The position numbers and the translations under genes are program-made. DNA of 54,421 nt from the NCBI GenBank assembly GCA_040905145.1, contig JBBDSC010000039.1, forward strand, positions 1 to 54,421, read 5' to 3'. A model generated the notes under the pieces. The model was not told the DNA's origin and made no database searches. It saw nothing but the letters and a program-made list of their open reading frames with translations. The DNA is from DATGMS01 sp040905145 (lineage in GTDB: Bacteria > Bacteroidota > Bacteroidia > Cytophagales > Cyclobacteriaceae). Of the stretch, positions 24,548 through 33,601 are shown piece after piece (positions within the stretch are counted from its first letter, which is position 1; each line of letters opens with the position of its first letter).

Positions 24548-27500
24548 CTATTCCTCTTCCTTTTTCGGAGCTTTTGGCTGGCCAAGGCCAACACTTCCTT
24601 TTACCCCACTAAGAGTGGATTTCCATAAATAATTGAAGATAAACCGTCCTTTGTCCCTTTCCTGATAAATGGGGGACTTTACCAACCTATTGAAAATCTT
24701 TCTGGGGTTGTTGCTCCTTACTGCCAGATTGTTGATCACGAAGGTGAGTACATTTTTTCTGCCCCTACCTCTTTCCAATGTCCGCTCTTCCAATAACCGA
24801 AGCTTAAGATCATTGTAACGCAGTGTCATGTTTCCCTGGGCAACATTCTCATCTGCTACAAATTGCCATTTCCCTCCACGGACCACCCCCCTACGGATGG
24901 TAGAAAAAGCATTGGTTTCCACAATGGAATTGAGCAGGGACAACTCAAATTCCTCCACTTCAGCCACAATGTGGATCGGAAAAGGCTCATAAAAAAACAA
25001 TTCCCCTCTTAGGCTCATCGGTGCTTCGCCATTGAGCAATGCTTCTGCCTCCAAATTGCTGGAGGTAACAGGATAATCTTCAGGATCTTTTGATACATAA
25101 AAAGGACTCATCATCGCATTCAATCCGGTAAAGCTCAATTCGCCGGGGATCATACCTTTCTCAGGGAATTCCCGGTAGACTACCTTCCCGTTTCTTACAA
25201 TCAAAGAATCCAACTTGATTTCAACCAGGGCTTTCATCATAAGTTCTTGTGGCATTCCCCTGTTGATTTCAGGTTGCAATTCGTGCCTTTTGTCCCGGAA
25301 AACATCTACGGTAACATCATTTAGCCTAACGGTACCTGCTTCCAGTATTTTTTCCCCCAACAATTTTTCCACATTGATATCTTCAAAAACCATCTCAGGA
25401 ATATGTACCTGCGCAACATCTGCTTGAAATCCAACTTTCCTGGTATATTGATAATCGCCGTACCTTGGAAATAAGGAGACATCCTCAAGCTTTAGAAAAT
25501 CCTTTGAAAGCAATGCCAATCCAATCTTTAATATATTCAAGCTATCAGGAAGCTTGACTTCATAATCCCTTAATTCGAACTGAAAATTTTTGTTTAAATA
25601 AAATTTCTTACCTAGGGATTCCGGGGATGAAAGATCAAAATTCAGATCATTCAAGATCATACTAAGATTTTTGAAAGAATTCACTTCTTTAGCATCTCCT
25701 TTTTCCCTGAGAATTAAAGAACCTTCATTAATCTCAAAATTTTCCACATTTAAATTTTCTATAACCGTTTGAACCACTTGTTCCTCTTGGTCTTCGTCTA
25801 ATTGGACGGCCTCATCTTGGTCCAAGTAAAGGATGATTTCAGGTTTGGAGAGAAGCAATTCTTTGATCAAAAAATCCCCCGTACTTTGCAGACTGGTCAA
25901 AGACTGGGTCTTTAGAGAAACGAGGGGAATCTTGGCATCAATTACCGGAAAACCTTTTTTTCCAATAAAATTCTTCGGCGTGATCGTAAAATCGTCAAAA
26001 ATAATCTCGTCCCCTTTGGTATTCAGTCCCACCTTTGAAAAATTAATGGTATGGATACTGTCCCTAAGGGACAAGGAGAACTTATCGATTTCCATGGACA
26101 TATTTGAAAAAAAAGCGGCAATATCCCCTTCTACCAATTTAGCAGAATCCAGAAGAAAACCATAAAAAGACAGATTAACACCACTATTGATCAATTCTAC
26201 ATTCCGCTCGTCTTCCCGGTAAGCCACATTAAATTTGGCATTCTCAGCCTCCACCGTATCAATTTTTATAATTTCTATGGTCTTTGGCAGATTCCGCTCC
26301 CACCTTCTCGGGATACCAGAAGCAGATTCCCCTTCCTTTATCCTCCTGTTCAAAGAAAGCTTTACATCAGCTCCCGAGAGTTTTAACTTGGACAGGGAAA
26401 GTGTATTTTCAAATAAAAATGCTTCCAAATCGACCCCTTTAATGGTCATATTTGGAATATCGGCTTGAATCACCGCTTTGGCATCCAAAGTGCTACTGGG
26501 CCTAAGCCGGACGTTAAAGGTATTGATTTCTTCCAAAGCAGAATTAAAACTGATCCCGTCAGCAACAATACTATATTTACCCTCTGCTATGTTAAAAACA
26601 TAATTGTTTAACCTAATATCCAGTTCTTCGGCAAAAAGTACCCGCGAATCCAGAGGATCAATATATTCATCCACATAAAAATCAGTAATTCCAATAGACA
26701 CATCGTTTTCAGCAAACGTCTGAATTTTATCTTTTCCATAGTTTTCAAAAACCAAGGCCCCTTCTTCCACGTTCACCGCATCTACCTTTACCACAGAAAA
26801 ATAACTGGTAAGCAGGTTTAGAATATCCCTTCTATCTACTTTATTCTCCTCATCTGCCACCTCTTGGCTTCCTTGAATTTGAAGTTTGATAATTGGGGAA
26901 GGCACATTAATTTCGCTTATGAAAAGTTTCTCATTAAAATACGCCTCCGAAATATCCACTCCCCTGGCATAAAAATTAGGGACTTCAATATCTAAAATTG
27001 TAGTTTTACTATATCTATTGAGCGTGTTTTGGATATTATTAGGGTGTTGGGGTTTTAGCCTGAAGCCTTCGATCCCGATAAATTCTTCCTTTGTATTAAT
27101 TAAAATTTTTTTTGCTGTAAATAAATGAAGATTGTCAGAAAGCTTTAAAGCATAATCTTCAATCTCCAACTGCAACTCCTCTGCTAAAAATATCTTTGCG
27201 GATTCATCTGATTCCACTTGTTCGTCCAATCGAAAATCCTCCAGAACAAAGCTGATTTTTCCAAATGAGAGACTATCCTGGCGTATCCTTAAGTTGTTAT
27301 CCAAGACTAATTTTCCCTCCGTCATTTCAAGTCTTTTTATATAGATAGCCTTTAAATAATCTTTAGTCAATTCCTGTAGGGTGGACCTTGCGGCTATATT
27401 TTGGTTGGCCTTTAAATCCTTTAGCAAAACAACAGGCGAAGAAATCATCATTTCATCTATATCCAAAATGTTTTCGTTATAGATCTTCTTCAAATTGGCA

Positions 27501-28864
27501 TTACCAAAGCTGATAAAAGGCACTTCTACTTCAAAAAGTGTAATATCCGGCTCCTTCCCCTCTTCAAAAATTGGGATTACCCTCACATCCTTAACAGAAA
27601 TCCTGTCCTCAAAAGAGGATAAGTGCACCCTATCCCCTGAAATCCAGTGTACACCATCCGCAAGGGCCACTTTTACATTGGAAATATCCACCTCTGCATC
27701 CTGTGCATAGAAAAACTGATCTTCCCTCTTGGATTCATCAGGACCTATATAAACCCTGTCCATTTTAAAATTGATTTCCTCTGCCTCTATCCGGTTTTTA
27801 TTGGCGTCCTCAATACCCCTTTGAAGGTATTTCCCATTGACTATGGTCAGATCCTCAATACTGATTGAAGCCAAAATATCCTCTATCAGAGGGTATAGGC
27901 CATTTGCAGGATCGGAGTCGTTTATAGCTGTCAACCCAGAAAAAAGGGAAAATTCCGGATTATTCAGCATTAAAGTACCTATACTAACGTCCGAAGTATA
28001 AAACATCTGATCGATATCTGCATCGGACAATTCAAGATCATCGAGGTTTATTTCATAATAGATATCTGCACTTTTATTAAAATCAGGTTGTATGCTGACC
28101 TTTTCTACCTTGATGAACCTGTCTAAAGAAGAAATGTTGACTGACGTTGCTTTGACAGTATGGACGCTGTCAGAAAGGAACATCTCAAAATTTTGGAGGT
28201 CCAATTCAAATCCTTGCGCATTAAAAGGTGTAGCCACATCACTTTGAGCAAAAAGTTGAATATCCTTTACGTATAGATTTGTATTTTCGGCGGTTATGGA
28301 TCTTTGGCTAATAAAATTTTCCAACAGCAAATCAGCATCCTCAATGAAAAGATTGTTGACAATTATATTATTTAGCCCCTCTCCCATGGATTTACGTATT
28401 TCAATTTCCAGTAACTCCAAAGGGCTTATCCGCTGTTCTTCCAAAAGGGCTTTATCCTGTCTGGACTGAACACCAGGCTGACTAAAATTAAGATCCCCTA
28501 CGATCAATATATCTTCGCTAAAATTGTAACTCAGATTCTTAACACCTATTTCCGGAATTGTTACTTTATAGAAAGGTTGAGCTTGACTTCCAACGGCGGA
28601 TTCATCTATAGGATTCAAGGTAAAACCTTGGAAATAGAAGCCCCTCTCGAGGATGGATAAATTAAACCTATCAAAATCAATTTCATATTTGCCTCCAGAC
28701 ATCTTTTCCACTTCGCGCTGAAGATAATTCCTTAGCAGTAAATCGGATCCGAAATAAAGACCTATATGTAAAAATAATAGGGTGAAGAAAAAGATTCCCA
28801 AAACCCTAATTGTCTTACGTTGCCCGGATTTTAGCTTTCTTATGTTTATTTTCTTCCTTACCAT
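24548..28864 (-). CDS. Very large AsmA-like envelope protein
   Basis: 1438 residues. A basic N-terminus and one membrane segment (VLGIFFFTLLFLHIGLYF, about 24-41) are followed by some 1350 residues with repeated alternating hydrophobic strands and recurring units of the form IxxVSLxP and xxLxIxxxxFxLxDSLH. The pattern is that of the AsmA/TamB/DUF748 repeating beta-groove superfamily, so the protein probably bridges the periplasm and takes part in lipid transport or outer-membrane assembly. It lacks the C-terminal DUF490 domain of the tamB gene at 16089-20699. The two are not close in sequence as far as can be seen. The gene is monocistronic. The end is Lys/Glu rich (QPKAPKKEEE). Confidence 0.75.
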   Translation of the reverse strand: MVRKKINIRKLKSGQRKTIRVLGIFFFTLLFLHIGLYFGSDLLLRNYLQREVEKMSGGKYEIDFDRFNLSILERGFYFQGFTLNPIDESAVGSQAQPFYKVTIPEIGVKNLSYNFSEDILIVGDLNFSQPGVQSRQDKALLEEQRISPLELLEIEIRKSMGEGLNNIIVNNLFIEDADLLLENFISQRSITAENTNLYVKDIQLFAQSDVATPFNAQGFELDLQNFEMFLSDSVHTVKATSVNISSLDRFIKVEKVSIQPDFNKSADIYYEINLDDLELSDADIDQMFYTSDVSIGTLMLNNPEFSLFSGLTAINDSDPANGLYPLIEDILASISIEDLTIVNGKYLQRGIEDANKNRIEAEEINFKMDRVYIGPDESKREDQFFYAQDAEVDISNVKVALADGVHWISGDRVHLSSFEDRISVKDVRVIPIFEEGKEPDITLFEVEVPFISFGNANLKKIYNENILDIDEMMISSPVVLLKDLKANQNIAARSTLQELTKDYLKAIYIKRLEMTEGKLVLDNNLRIRQDSLSFGKISFVLEDFRLDEQVESDESAKIFLAEELQLEIEDYALKLSDNLHLFTAKKILINTKEEFIGIEGFRLKPQHPNNIQNTLNRYSKTTILDIEVPNFYARGVDISEAYFNEKLFISEINVPSPIIKLQIQGSQEVADEENKVDRRDILNLLTSYFSVVKVDAVNVEEGALVFENYGKDKIQTFAENDVSIGITDFYVDEYIDPLDSRVLFAEELDIRLNNYVFNIAEGKYSIVADGISFNSALEEINTFNVRLRPSSTLDAKAVIQADIPNMTIKGVDLEAFLFENTLSLSKLKLSGADVKLSLNRRIKEGESASGIPRRWERNLPKTIEIIKIDTVEAENAKFNVAYREDERNVELINSGVNLSFYGFLLDSAKLVEGDIAAFFSNMSMEIDKFSLSLRDSIHTINFSKVGLNTKGDEIIFDDFTITPKNFIGKKGFPVIDAKIPLVSLKTQSLTSLQSTGDFLIKELLLSKPEIILYLDQDEAVQLDEDQEEQVVQTVIENLNVENFEINEGSLILREKGDAKEVNSFKNLSMILNDLNFDLSSPESLGKKFYLNKNFQFELRDYEVKLPDSLNILKIGLALLSKDFLKLEDVSLFPRYGDYQYTRKVGFQADVAQVHIPEMVFEDINVEKLLGEKILEAGTVRLNDVTVDVFRDKRHELQPEINRGMPQELMMKALVEIKLDSLIVRNGKVVYREFPEKGMIPGELSFTGLNAMMSPFYVSKDPEDYPVTSSNLEAEALLNGEAPMSLRGELFFYEPFPIHIVAEVEEFELSLLNSIVETNAFSTIRRGVVRGGKWQFVADENVAQGNMTLRYNDLKLRLLEERTLERGRGRKNVLTFVINNLAVRSNNPRKIFNRLVKSPIYQERDKGRFIFNYLWKSTLSGVKGSVGLGQPKAPKKEEE

Positions 28865-29130
28865 AAATTAATTTAAGAGAGCAAAATAAAATTAATAAAA
28901 CTCAAAAGGAATATTTATTGGAAAATACTTTGATTTATCTATACGGAATTAGGAAATATCCGTATATTTTTTTACTGAATCCCTATGTGACTTATCGATG
29001 ATTTACTTCCTTTTACCGAAAAATAGCAAGAACTATGGGAGTAGATTCTTAAAAGTGATATTCATGTTTTTATTGTTTTTCTGAACCCCACCCTCTACAC
29101 AGCTTACCCTATAAGATCCAACATCATAAA

Positions 29131-29159
29131 AAAACTATAAGGCAAAACCTTATAGTTTT
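29131..29159 (-). terminator. Strong terminator of the tRNA-like RNA (bidirectional)
   Basis: A perfect 12-bp stem: aaaactataagg (29131-29142) and ccttatagtttt (29148-29159), with a 5-nt loop. On the minus strand it ends in a run of seven T. It lies 32 nt after the tRNA-like 3' end. On the plus strand it could also act, but no plus-strand gene precedes it. Confidence 0.85.
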
Positions 29160-29190
29160 AGTCAATTAACAATAAACCCAAAATAACCAG

Positions 29191-29340
29191 CTGTAGGAGA
29201 AGGATTCGAACCTTCACGAAGTGGTTAGGCTAATACACGAGCTCAATGTATGCTTTATCCCTATCGAAAGCTTATAACAGCCACCGATACCTTCACCCAC
29301 GAGAAAGGAGGGCTTGTCTGCCAATTTCAACATCCTACAG
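29191..29340 (-). ncRNA. tRNA-like RNA with a greatly enlarged central region
   Basis: The ends pair perfectly: CTGTAGGA at the 5' end and TCCTACAG at the 3' end. A perfect T-arm GAAGG-TTCGAAT-CCTTC abuts the acceptor. The 5' part has T8, a 3-bp D-stem TTG/CAA and a D-loop AAATTGGCAGA containing GG, as in tRNA-Leu/Ser. An anticodon-like arm CCCTC-CTTTCTC-GTGGG has a T-T mismatch and a loop that gives no Leu, Ser or Tyr anticodon. About 80 nt then separate it from the T-arm, where a variable arm would be 15-20 nt; hairpins GCTTT/AAAGC and ATACA/TGTAT are possible within. Own promoter and terminator flank it. A 39-codon frame (29214-29333) runs through it, perhaps by chance. It is not tmRNA, SRP RNA or 6S RNA by sequence. 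A degenerate tRNA gene is the main alternative. Confidence 0.65.
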
Positions 29341-29378
29341 TATAAATGCTCTTTTACTCTTCCTCTTTTTTGACGTTT

Positions 29379-29410
29379 CAAAGATAATACACAATTTTTA
29401 ACTTTACAAA
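29379..29410 (-). promoter_or_regulatory. Perfect Bacteroidota promoter of the tRNA-like RNA
   Basis: On the minus strand TTTG (29407-29410) and TATCTTTG (29379-29386) are separated by exactly 20 nt, an ideal match to TTTG-N19/20-TANNTTTG. Transcription should start near 29372, giving a leader of about 30 nt before the tRNA-like 5' end. Confidence 0.8.
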
Positions 29411-29526
29411 TGTAACAAATAAATTAATGATCGTTTAGATTATTTCTAATAAAATGAAAAAAAATTATTCAATTACTAATTAAAAGAAGAGTTGAGATCA
29501 AATATTAGAAAAACGTTAGCCCAGGA

Positions 29527-30567
29527 TCAATCATTAAATTTCACATAATCCTCCCACTTCTTCAATACTTCGGCCATATCCTTGGGCAAGGGGATTTCGA
29601 AATGCAAAAACTTTTTGAGTGTCGGATGGACAAAACCTAATGATTGGGCATGTAAGGCTTGCCGTGGGATTACCTCAAAGCAGTTTTTAATAAAATTTTT
29701 ATATTTGGAAAATTGTGTACCCTTCCGGATTTTGTCCCCTCCATACATCATATCATTAAATAAAGGATGTCCTAAATATTTCATATGGGCTCTAATCTGA
29801 TGGGTTCTGCCAGTTTCCAGGTTGCATTGGATCAAGGAAACGTACCTCAGTTTTTTGAGCACCTTCCAATGGGTAACAGCATTTTTTCCCTGGCTTCCAT
29901 CAGAATAGATATCCATTACTTTTCTGTTCTTGGCGCTCCTGCCTATGTGGGCGTTGATGGTCCCCTCATCTTCTACAGGCTCTCCCCACACTAGGGCAAT
30001 ATAAGTTCTTTGGATGCTGTGATCAAAAAACTGTCTGGCCAAATCAGTCATGGCTTTTTCTGACTTGGCTATTACCAATACTCCACTGGTATCCTTATCT
30101 ATCCTATGCACCAAGCCTGGCCTTCCGCTATTTCCCGGCAATTCTGGAAGTTGATTGAAATAATAAGCCAAACCATTGACCAAAGTGCCTGTCCAATTGC
30201 CATGTGCCGGATGGACAACCATTCCTGCTGGCTTATTTACAATCAAAAGATCCTTGTCTTCATATAAAATATCGAGTGGGATTTCCTCAGGCACGACCTC
30301 AAAATCCTTTCTGGGCTCCTCCAACATCACCGTGATAACATCACCGGGTTTTATCTTATAATTGGCTTTTGTGGCTTGTCCATTGATTTGGACAGTTCCT
30401 TCATCAATGGCATTCTGAACCCTGTTCCGCGTAGCATTGGATAACTTATCTGTTAAAAATTTATCTATCCTGATGGGGGCTTGTCCTTTATCCACCAAGA
30501 GTTTATAGTGTTCAAATCGGGCCACTTCCTCATCTTCAAAAAATTCTCCCTCTAAATCTTCTATCAT
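29527..30567 (-). CDS. rluD: 23S rRNA pseudouridine synthase RluD
   Basis: 346 residues. An S4 RNA-binding domain (about 30-90, PIRIDKFLTDKLSNATRNRV) precedes the RluA-type catalytic domain. The catalytic aspartate is D157 in HRIDKDTSG; the motif has Ile where most have Leu. LETGRTHQIRAHMKYLGHPL is the second family signature. RluD makes pseudouridines in helix 69 of 23S rRNA. RluA/C paralogues are hard to separate by sequence, but the length and S4 domain fit RluD. It is divergent from the PLP enzyme gene. Confidence 0.93.
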   Translation of the reverse strand: MIEDLEGEFFEDEEVARFEHYKLLVDKGQAPIRIDKFLTDKLSNATRNRVQNAIDEGTVQINGQATKANYKIKPGDVITVMLEEPRKDFEVVPEEIPLDILYEDKDLLIVNKPAGMVVHPAHGNWTGTLVNGLAYYFNQLPELPGNSGRPGLVHRIDKDTSGVLVIAKSEKAMTDLARQFFDHSIQRTYIALVWGEPVEDEGTINAHIGRSAKNRKVMDIYSDGSQGKNAVTHWKVLKKLRYVSLIQCNLETGRTHQIRAHMKYLGHPLFNDMMYGGDKIRKGTQFSKYKNFIKNCFEVIPRQALHAQSLGFVHPTLKKFLHFEIPLPKDMAEVLKKWEDYVKFND

Positions 30568-30603
30568 GGCACAAAAATACGGTACTGTTCAGAAAGATTT
30601 TGG

Positions 30604-30611
30604 TATTTTTG
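30604..30611 (+). promoter_or_regulatory. -7 box of the PLP enzyme gene
   Basis: tatttttg matches TANNTTTG. Transcription would start about 13 nt before the TTG start at 30631. The -33 region has no TTTG. Confidence 0.4.
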
Positions 30612-30630
30612 AATAAAAAAAATAAACATT

Positions 30631-31548
30631 TTGTTACCGCCTTTACCTGTTTACAATCAGCTAATAAATTTACCGGAATTAAGGGAAAAGAACATCCAGT
30701 TGACCATCAAAAGACTGGATCGGGCCCATTCTGAAATTTCTGGAAACAAATGGTATAAATTGAAGCACAACCTTTATGAAGCGAAAAAGCAGGGACACAC
30801 TCAACTGTTGACCTTCGGCGGGGCTTATTCCAATCATATATACGCCACAGCCGCTGCGGCAAAATCATCCGGATTAAATGCGATCGGCATAATCAGAGGC
30901 GATGAAAACATGCCCCTCAACCCCACATTATCTTATGCCAAAGCATCCGGAATGAAACTTCACTATCTCTCCAGGTCAGCCTATCGGGAGAAGTCCTCTG
31001 GATTCATTCTAAACCAACTCAGAGAAAAGTTCGGTGATTTTTATTTACTTCCAGAAGGTGGGACCAATGCTCTTGCCATCAAGGGAACCAAGGAAATCCT
31101 ACAAGATAAAGACTTTGAAGCAGACATTCTTTGCACGAGTATTGGTACTGGTGGAACTTTGGCGGGACTTCTGGCAACCGCTAAAGCTTCCCAGAAGGTG
31201 ATGGGATTTTCTTCCTTGAAAGGGGAATTCATTCAAGGGGAAGTCCAAAAGCTAATAGAGATATATAAAATCAATACAGCCTGTGAGTATGAAATTCTTA
31301 CCAGCTATCATTTCGGGGGCTATGCGAAATTCACACCTGAGATGATCGCCTTTATCCTTTCTTTTAAAAGATCCACCGGCATCCCACTGGACCCTATTTA
31401 TACTGGCAAGATGATGTATGGCCTTTTGGATTTAATTCAAAAGGGAGCCATTCCAGAAGGCTCAAAAATTTTAGCCCTTCATTCCGGTGGGCTCCAGGGA
31501 ATCGAAGGGTTTAACAAAAGATTCGGCACACAGCTCCCTTCGACCTAA
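30631..31548 (+). CDS. 1-aminocyclopropane-1-carboxylate deaminase / D-cysteine desulfhydrase family PLP enzyme
   Basis: 305 residues, fold type II PLP enzyme. GNKWYKLKHNL near 39-48 carries the PLP lysine, GGAYSNHIYATAAAAK is the phosphate/substrate loop, and SIGTGGTLAGLL binds the PLP phosphate. The family acts on ACC or D-cysteine; in bacteria without ethylene chemistry D-cysteine desulfhydrase is more usual, but the residues that decide were not identified. The start codon must be TTG at 30631: a stop lies in frame 21 nt before and no ATG follows until the fold has begun. Confidence 0.85.
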   Translation: MLPPLPVYNQLINLPELREKNIQLTIKRLDRAHSEISGNKWYKLKHNLYEAKKQGHTQLLTFGGAYSNHIYATAAAAKSSGLNAIGIIRGDENMPLNPTLSYAKASGMKLHYLSRSAYREKSSGFILNQLREKFGDFYLLPEGGTNALAIKGTKEILQDKDFEADILCTSIGTGGTLAGLLATAKASQKVMGFSSLKGEFIQGEVQKLIEIYKINTACEYEILTSYHFGGYAKFTPEMIAFILSFKRSTGIPLDPIYTGKMMYGLLDLIQKGAIPEGSKILALHSGGLQGIEGFNKRFGTQLPST

Positions 31549-31579
31549 AAGGGCAGTTTCTCCGGTGTCACGTCCTGAA

Positions 31580-31745
31580 TTTAGTGGTTATTCGTTAATG
31601 GTTAATGGTTATCGGTGGTTGGTTTATCAGTTATCGGTGTGTGCATCTGTTTTACTGATTACCGATTACAGGACATGACACAGGCATCCGACATCTTCTC
31701 CGGCCCTCCATCCTGTAACGGCCTTCCAACTTCCCACTCTCCACT
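31580..31745. repeat. Intergenic patchwork repeat, copy D (inverted)
   Basis: Read on the minus strand it gives gtaatcggtaatcagtaa, a permuted form of the block in copies A and B, and ggaagttggaaggccgttacagg, given here in parts (ggaagttggaagg, ccgttacagg), which resembles their middle block. The plus strand has four variations on ggttatcggt. The 195-nt gap has no gene. Confidence 0.6.
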
Positions 31746-32352
31746 ATTTCCTCATCCTACTCAATAGCCTGGTGGTGAATTTGGGTCTGTCTTCCATGAT
31801 ATTCAGGTCATCCTCGCTAATCCTTTTTACACTTTCAATGGTGTAGAAAGCCTTATCATTGTACGTTTTCACTTTTCCAATAAATTCTTTCAGTAAATCC
31901 CTCTTCATTACCGTAAAGAGCAGGTTGACCTTACCAAATCTTCCTTCGGCCCCTACACTGGTAAACCTATAGTTCTTATCTTTCATAAATTCAATCAATT
32001 CAGGCATTGGCGCAGCAGTGATTACCCTCACCAAGACCCTTCCTAAAGCCAACTTTTCTTCAATAACCATCCCGATATAGGTTCCTGCTGCGAACCCACC
32101 TGCATAAGCAAGATAGGAAAGTGGGTTATCAATATTCTGAATGATCTGACCAATGGCCAAAAGCCATATCAATGCCTCAAAAAATCCCAAAATAGGCGCT
32201 ATGGTTTTCTTCCCATTCAGGACAAGCATGATCCTAAGTGTATTGATAGAAACATCAAACAACCTAGCCGTAAAAATGAGAAGTGGCATGACGATATATG
32301 AAAATACACGCTCACTTATTCCAAATAGATTCAGGAATTCCTCCATGTTCAT
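31744..32352 (-). CDS. UPF0316 / DUF2179 membrane protein
   Basis: About 202 residues from MNMEEFLNLFG (the frame begins five codons earlier). Three hydrophobic segments lie in the first 105 residues (VMPLLIFTARLFDVSINTLR, LGFFEALIWLLAIGQII, LAYAGGFAAGTYIGMVI). A cytoplasmic DUF2179 domain follows (VLVRVITAAPMPELIEFM to FYTIESVKRI). This matches the UPF0316 family, whose function is unknown; DUF2179 resembles PII-like ligand-binding folds. It stands alone, 54 nt from the MFS gene on the same strand. Confidence 0.85.
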   Translation of the reverse strand: MNMEEFLNLFGISERVFSYIVMPLLIFTARLFDVSINTLRIMLVLNGKKTIAPILGFFEALIWLLAIGQIIQNIDNPLSYLAYAGGFAAGTYIGMVIEEKLALGRVLVRVITAAPMPELIEFMKDKNYRFTSVGAEGRFGKVNLLFTVMKRDLLKEFIGKVKTYNDKAFYTIESVKRISEDDLNIMEDRPKFTTRLLSRMRK

Positions 32353-32406
32353 AAAATTTAAATGCAAAGGTAGACACCTTTCATCTTAAGGGCTAATATT
32401 ATCAGC

Positions 32407-33576
32407 TTATACTTTTAGGTCCCGGCCCACCTTTGATCCCAAATAGGTAAATGAGATGGAGGAAAATATCAAAAGCAATATGAATAAATTCCAATTGGCA
32501 AAAATGTCAAAAATCACCCCTACCAGCAATGGTCCGATGGCAGCCAAGTAATACCCCGTGGATTGGGACATCCCTGACAAAGCCGCAGTAGTCCTGCCTG
32601 TGGTCCGTAAACCAATTAACATGTAAACCATGCTGATACTTGCTCCCAGGCAGAAGCCTATCACTGTCAATCCCAGGTAGATTACCCAAATGGAATTAAA
32701 GAAAAAAGTAAAAAACCCAATAGTATATCCAATTCCCAAAGCCATGGAAATCTTTGTTTGCTCTTTAAATTTGACGGCTACAAATGGAGCCATAAAAGTA
32801 CCCGTTAGTCCAACGACCTGCATAAGGGAAACAACAAGCCCGGCTTTGCCAGCAGTAAATCCTTTTGAAATCAACATATCCGGTAGCCAGGCTATCAGCG
32901 TAAAAAAGATGAAAGATTGTAGCCCCATAAACATACTTACCTGCCAGGCCAAACGGGACCTCCAAACATTATTCCCCTTCGGCTCTTCCTTATCTTTGAT
33001 CGCAATTTTTTGCTTCTTCACCTGAGGTATCCAGAAAACTATAGTCAAGATCACTAAAACTGTCCACGAAAGTAAAGATCCGCGCCATCCAAATTCCAGG
33101 GCCAATGGAATGCTTACTCCTGTTGCGATAGCCGCAAATAAAGACATACCCGTCGTATATGCACTGGTCATGAGGCCAATCTTTTGGGGTAGTTTTGTCT
33201 TGATCAAAGGGATCAAAAGCACATTACAGATCACGATACCAATACCCGAAATAGCCGTGCCAAAGTAGAGCAAAATGGCTCCTCCTTGAACCCTGATAAA
33301 AAGGCCAATAGCCAAAATAATAAGGCCTAAAAGGATGGCCCTGACATTGCCCATTTTTTTTCCAATGGCTGAAGAAAACAAGGAAAACGTGGCGAAGGTG
33401 ATCAAAGGCAAAGTGGTCAAGAACCCAGCCCATGCGTTGGACAAGTTTAAATCTTCCCTAATGGCAGGAATCAATGGCCCCACTCCTGTTATAGACGGCC
33501 TAAGACTGAAAGATATTAAAATGATCCCCATAAACAACAACCAATTGGCTGATGATGGGCTTGGCTTCTTACTCAT
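32407..33576 (-). CDS. MFS transporter, CynX/NimT-like
   Basis: 389 residues with 12 predicted membrane segments. The opening FSLRPSITGVGPLIPAIRED is the typical first-helix signature of the cyanate/nitroimidazole (CynX/NimT) MFS branch. Substrates of this branch are varied small molecules and drugs; none can be assigned. It follows hemH by 25 nt on the same strand, so the two may be co-transcribed. Confidence 0.85.
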   Translation of the reverse strand: MSKKPSPSSANWLLFMGIILISFSLRPSITGVGPLIPAIREDLNLSNAWAGFLTTLPLITFATFSLFSSAIGKKMGNVRAILLGLIILAIGLFIRVQGGAILLYFGTAISGIGIVICNVLLIPLIKTKLPQKIGLMTSAYTTGMSLFAAIATGVSIPLALEFGWRGSLLSWTVLVILTIVFWIPQVKKQKIAIKDKEEPKGNNVWRSRLAWQVSMFMGLQSFIFFTLIAWLPDMLISKGFTAGKAGLVVSLMQVVGLTGTFMAPFVAVKFKEQTKISMALGIGYTIGFFTFFFNSIWVIYLGLTVIGFCLGASISMVYMLIGLRTTGRTTAALSGMSQSTGYYLAAIGPLLVGVIFDIFANWNLFILLLIFSSISFTYLGSKVGRDLKV

Positions 33577-33601
33577 TTACTAAGGTTTGAGGAAAATCAG
33601 G

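Larger units (their letters stand above)
28865..29526. other. 662-nt gap without protein genes
   Basis: The middle holds the tRNA-like RNA with its promoter and terminator (29131-29410). The parts on each side, 28865-29130 and 29411-29526, are A/T rich; I see no gene, repeat or clear promoter in them. Confidence 0.6.

Noticed and set aside
29191..29340. tmRNA or group I intron-bearing tRNA-Leu
   Set aside because: It is too short for either, lacks the tmRNA 5' end and resume-codon region, and has no group I core sequences.
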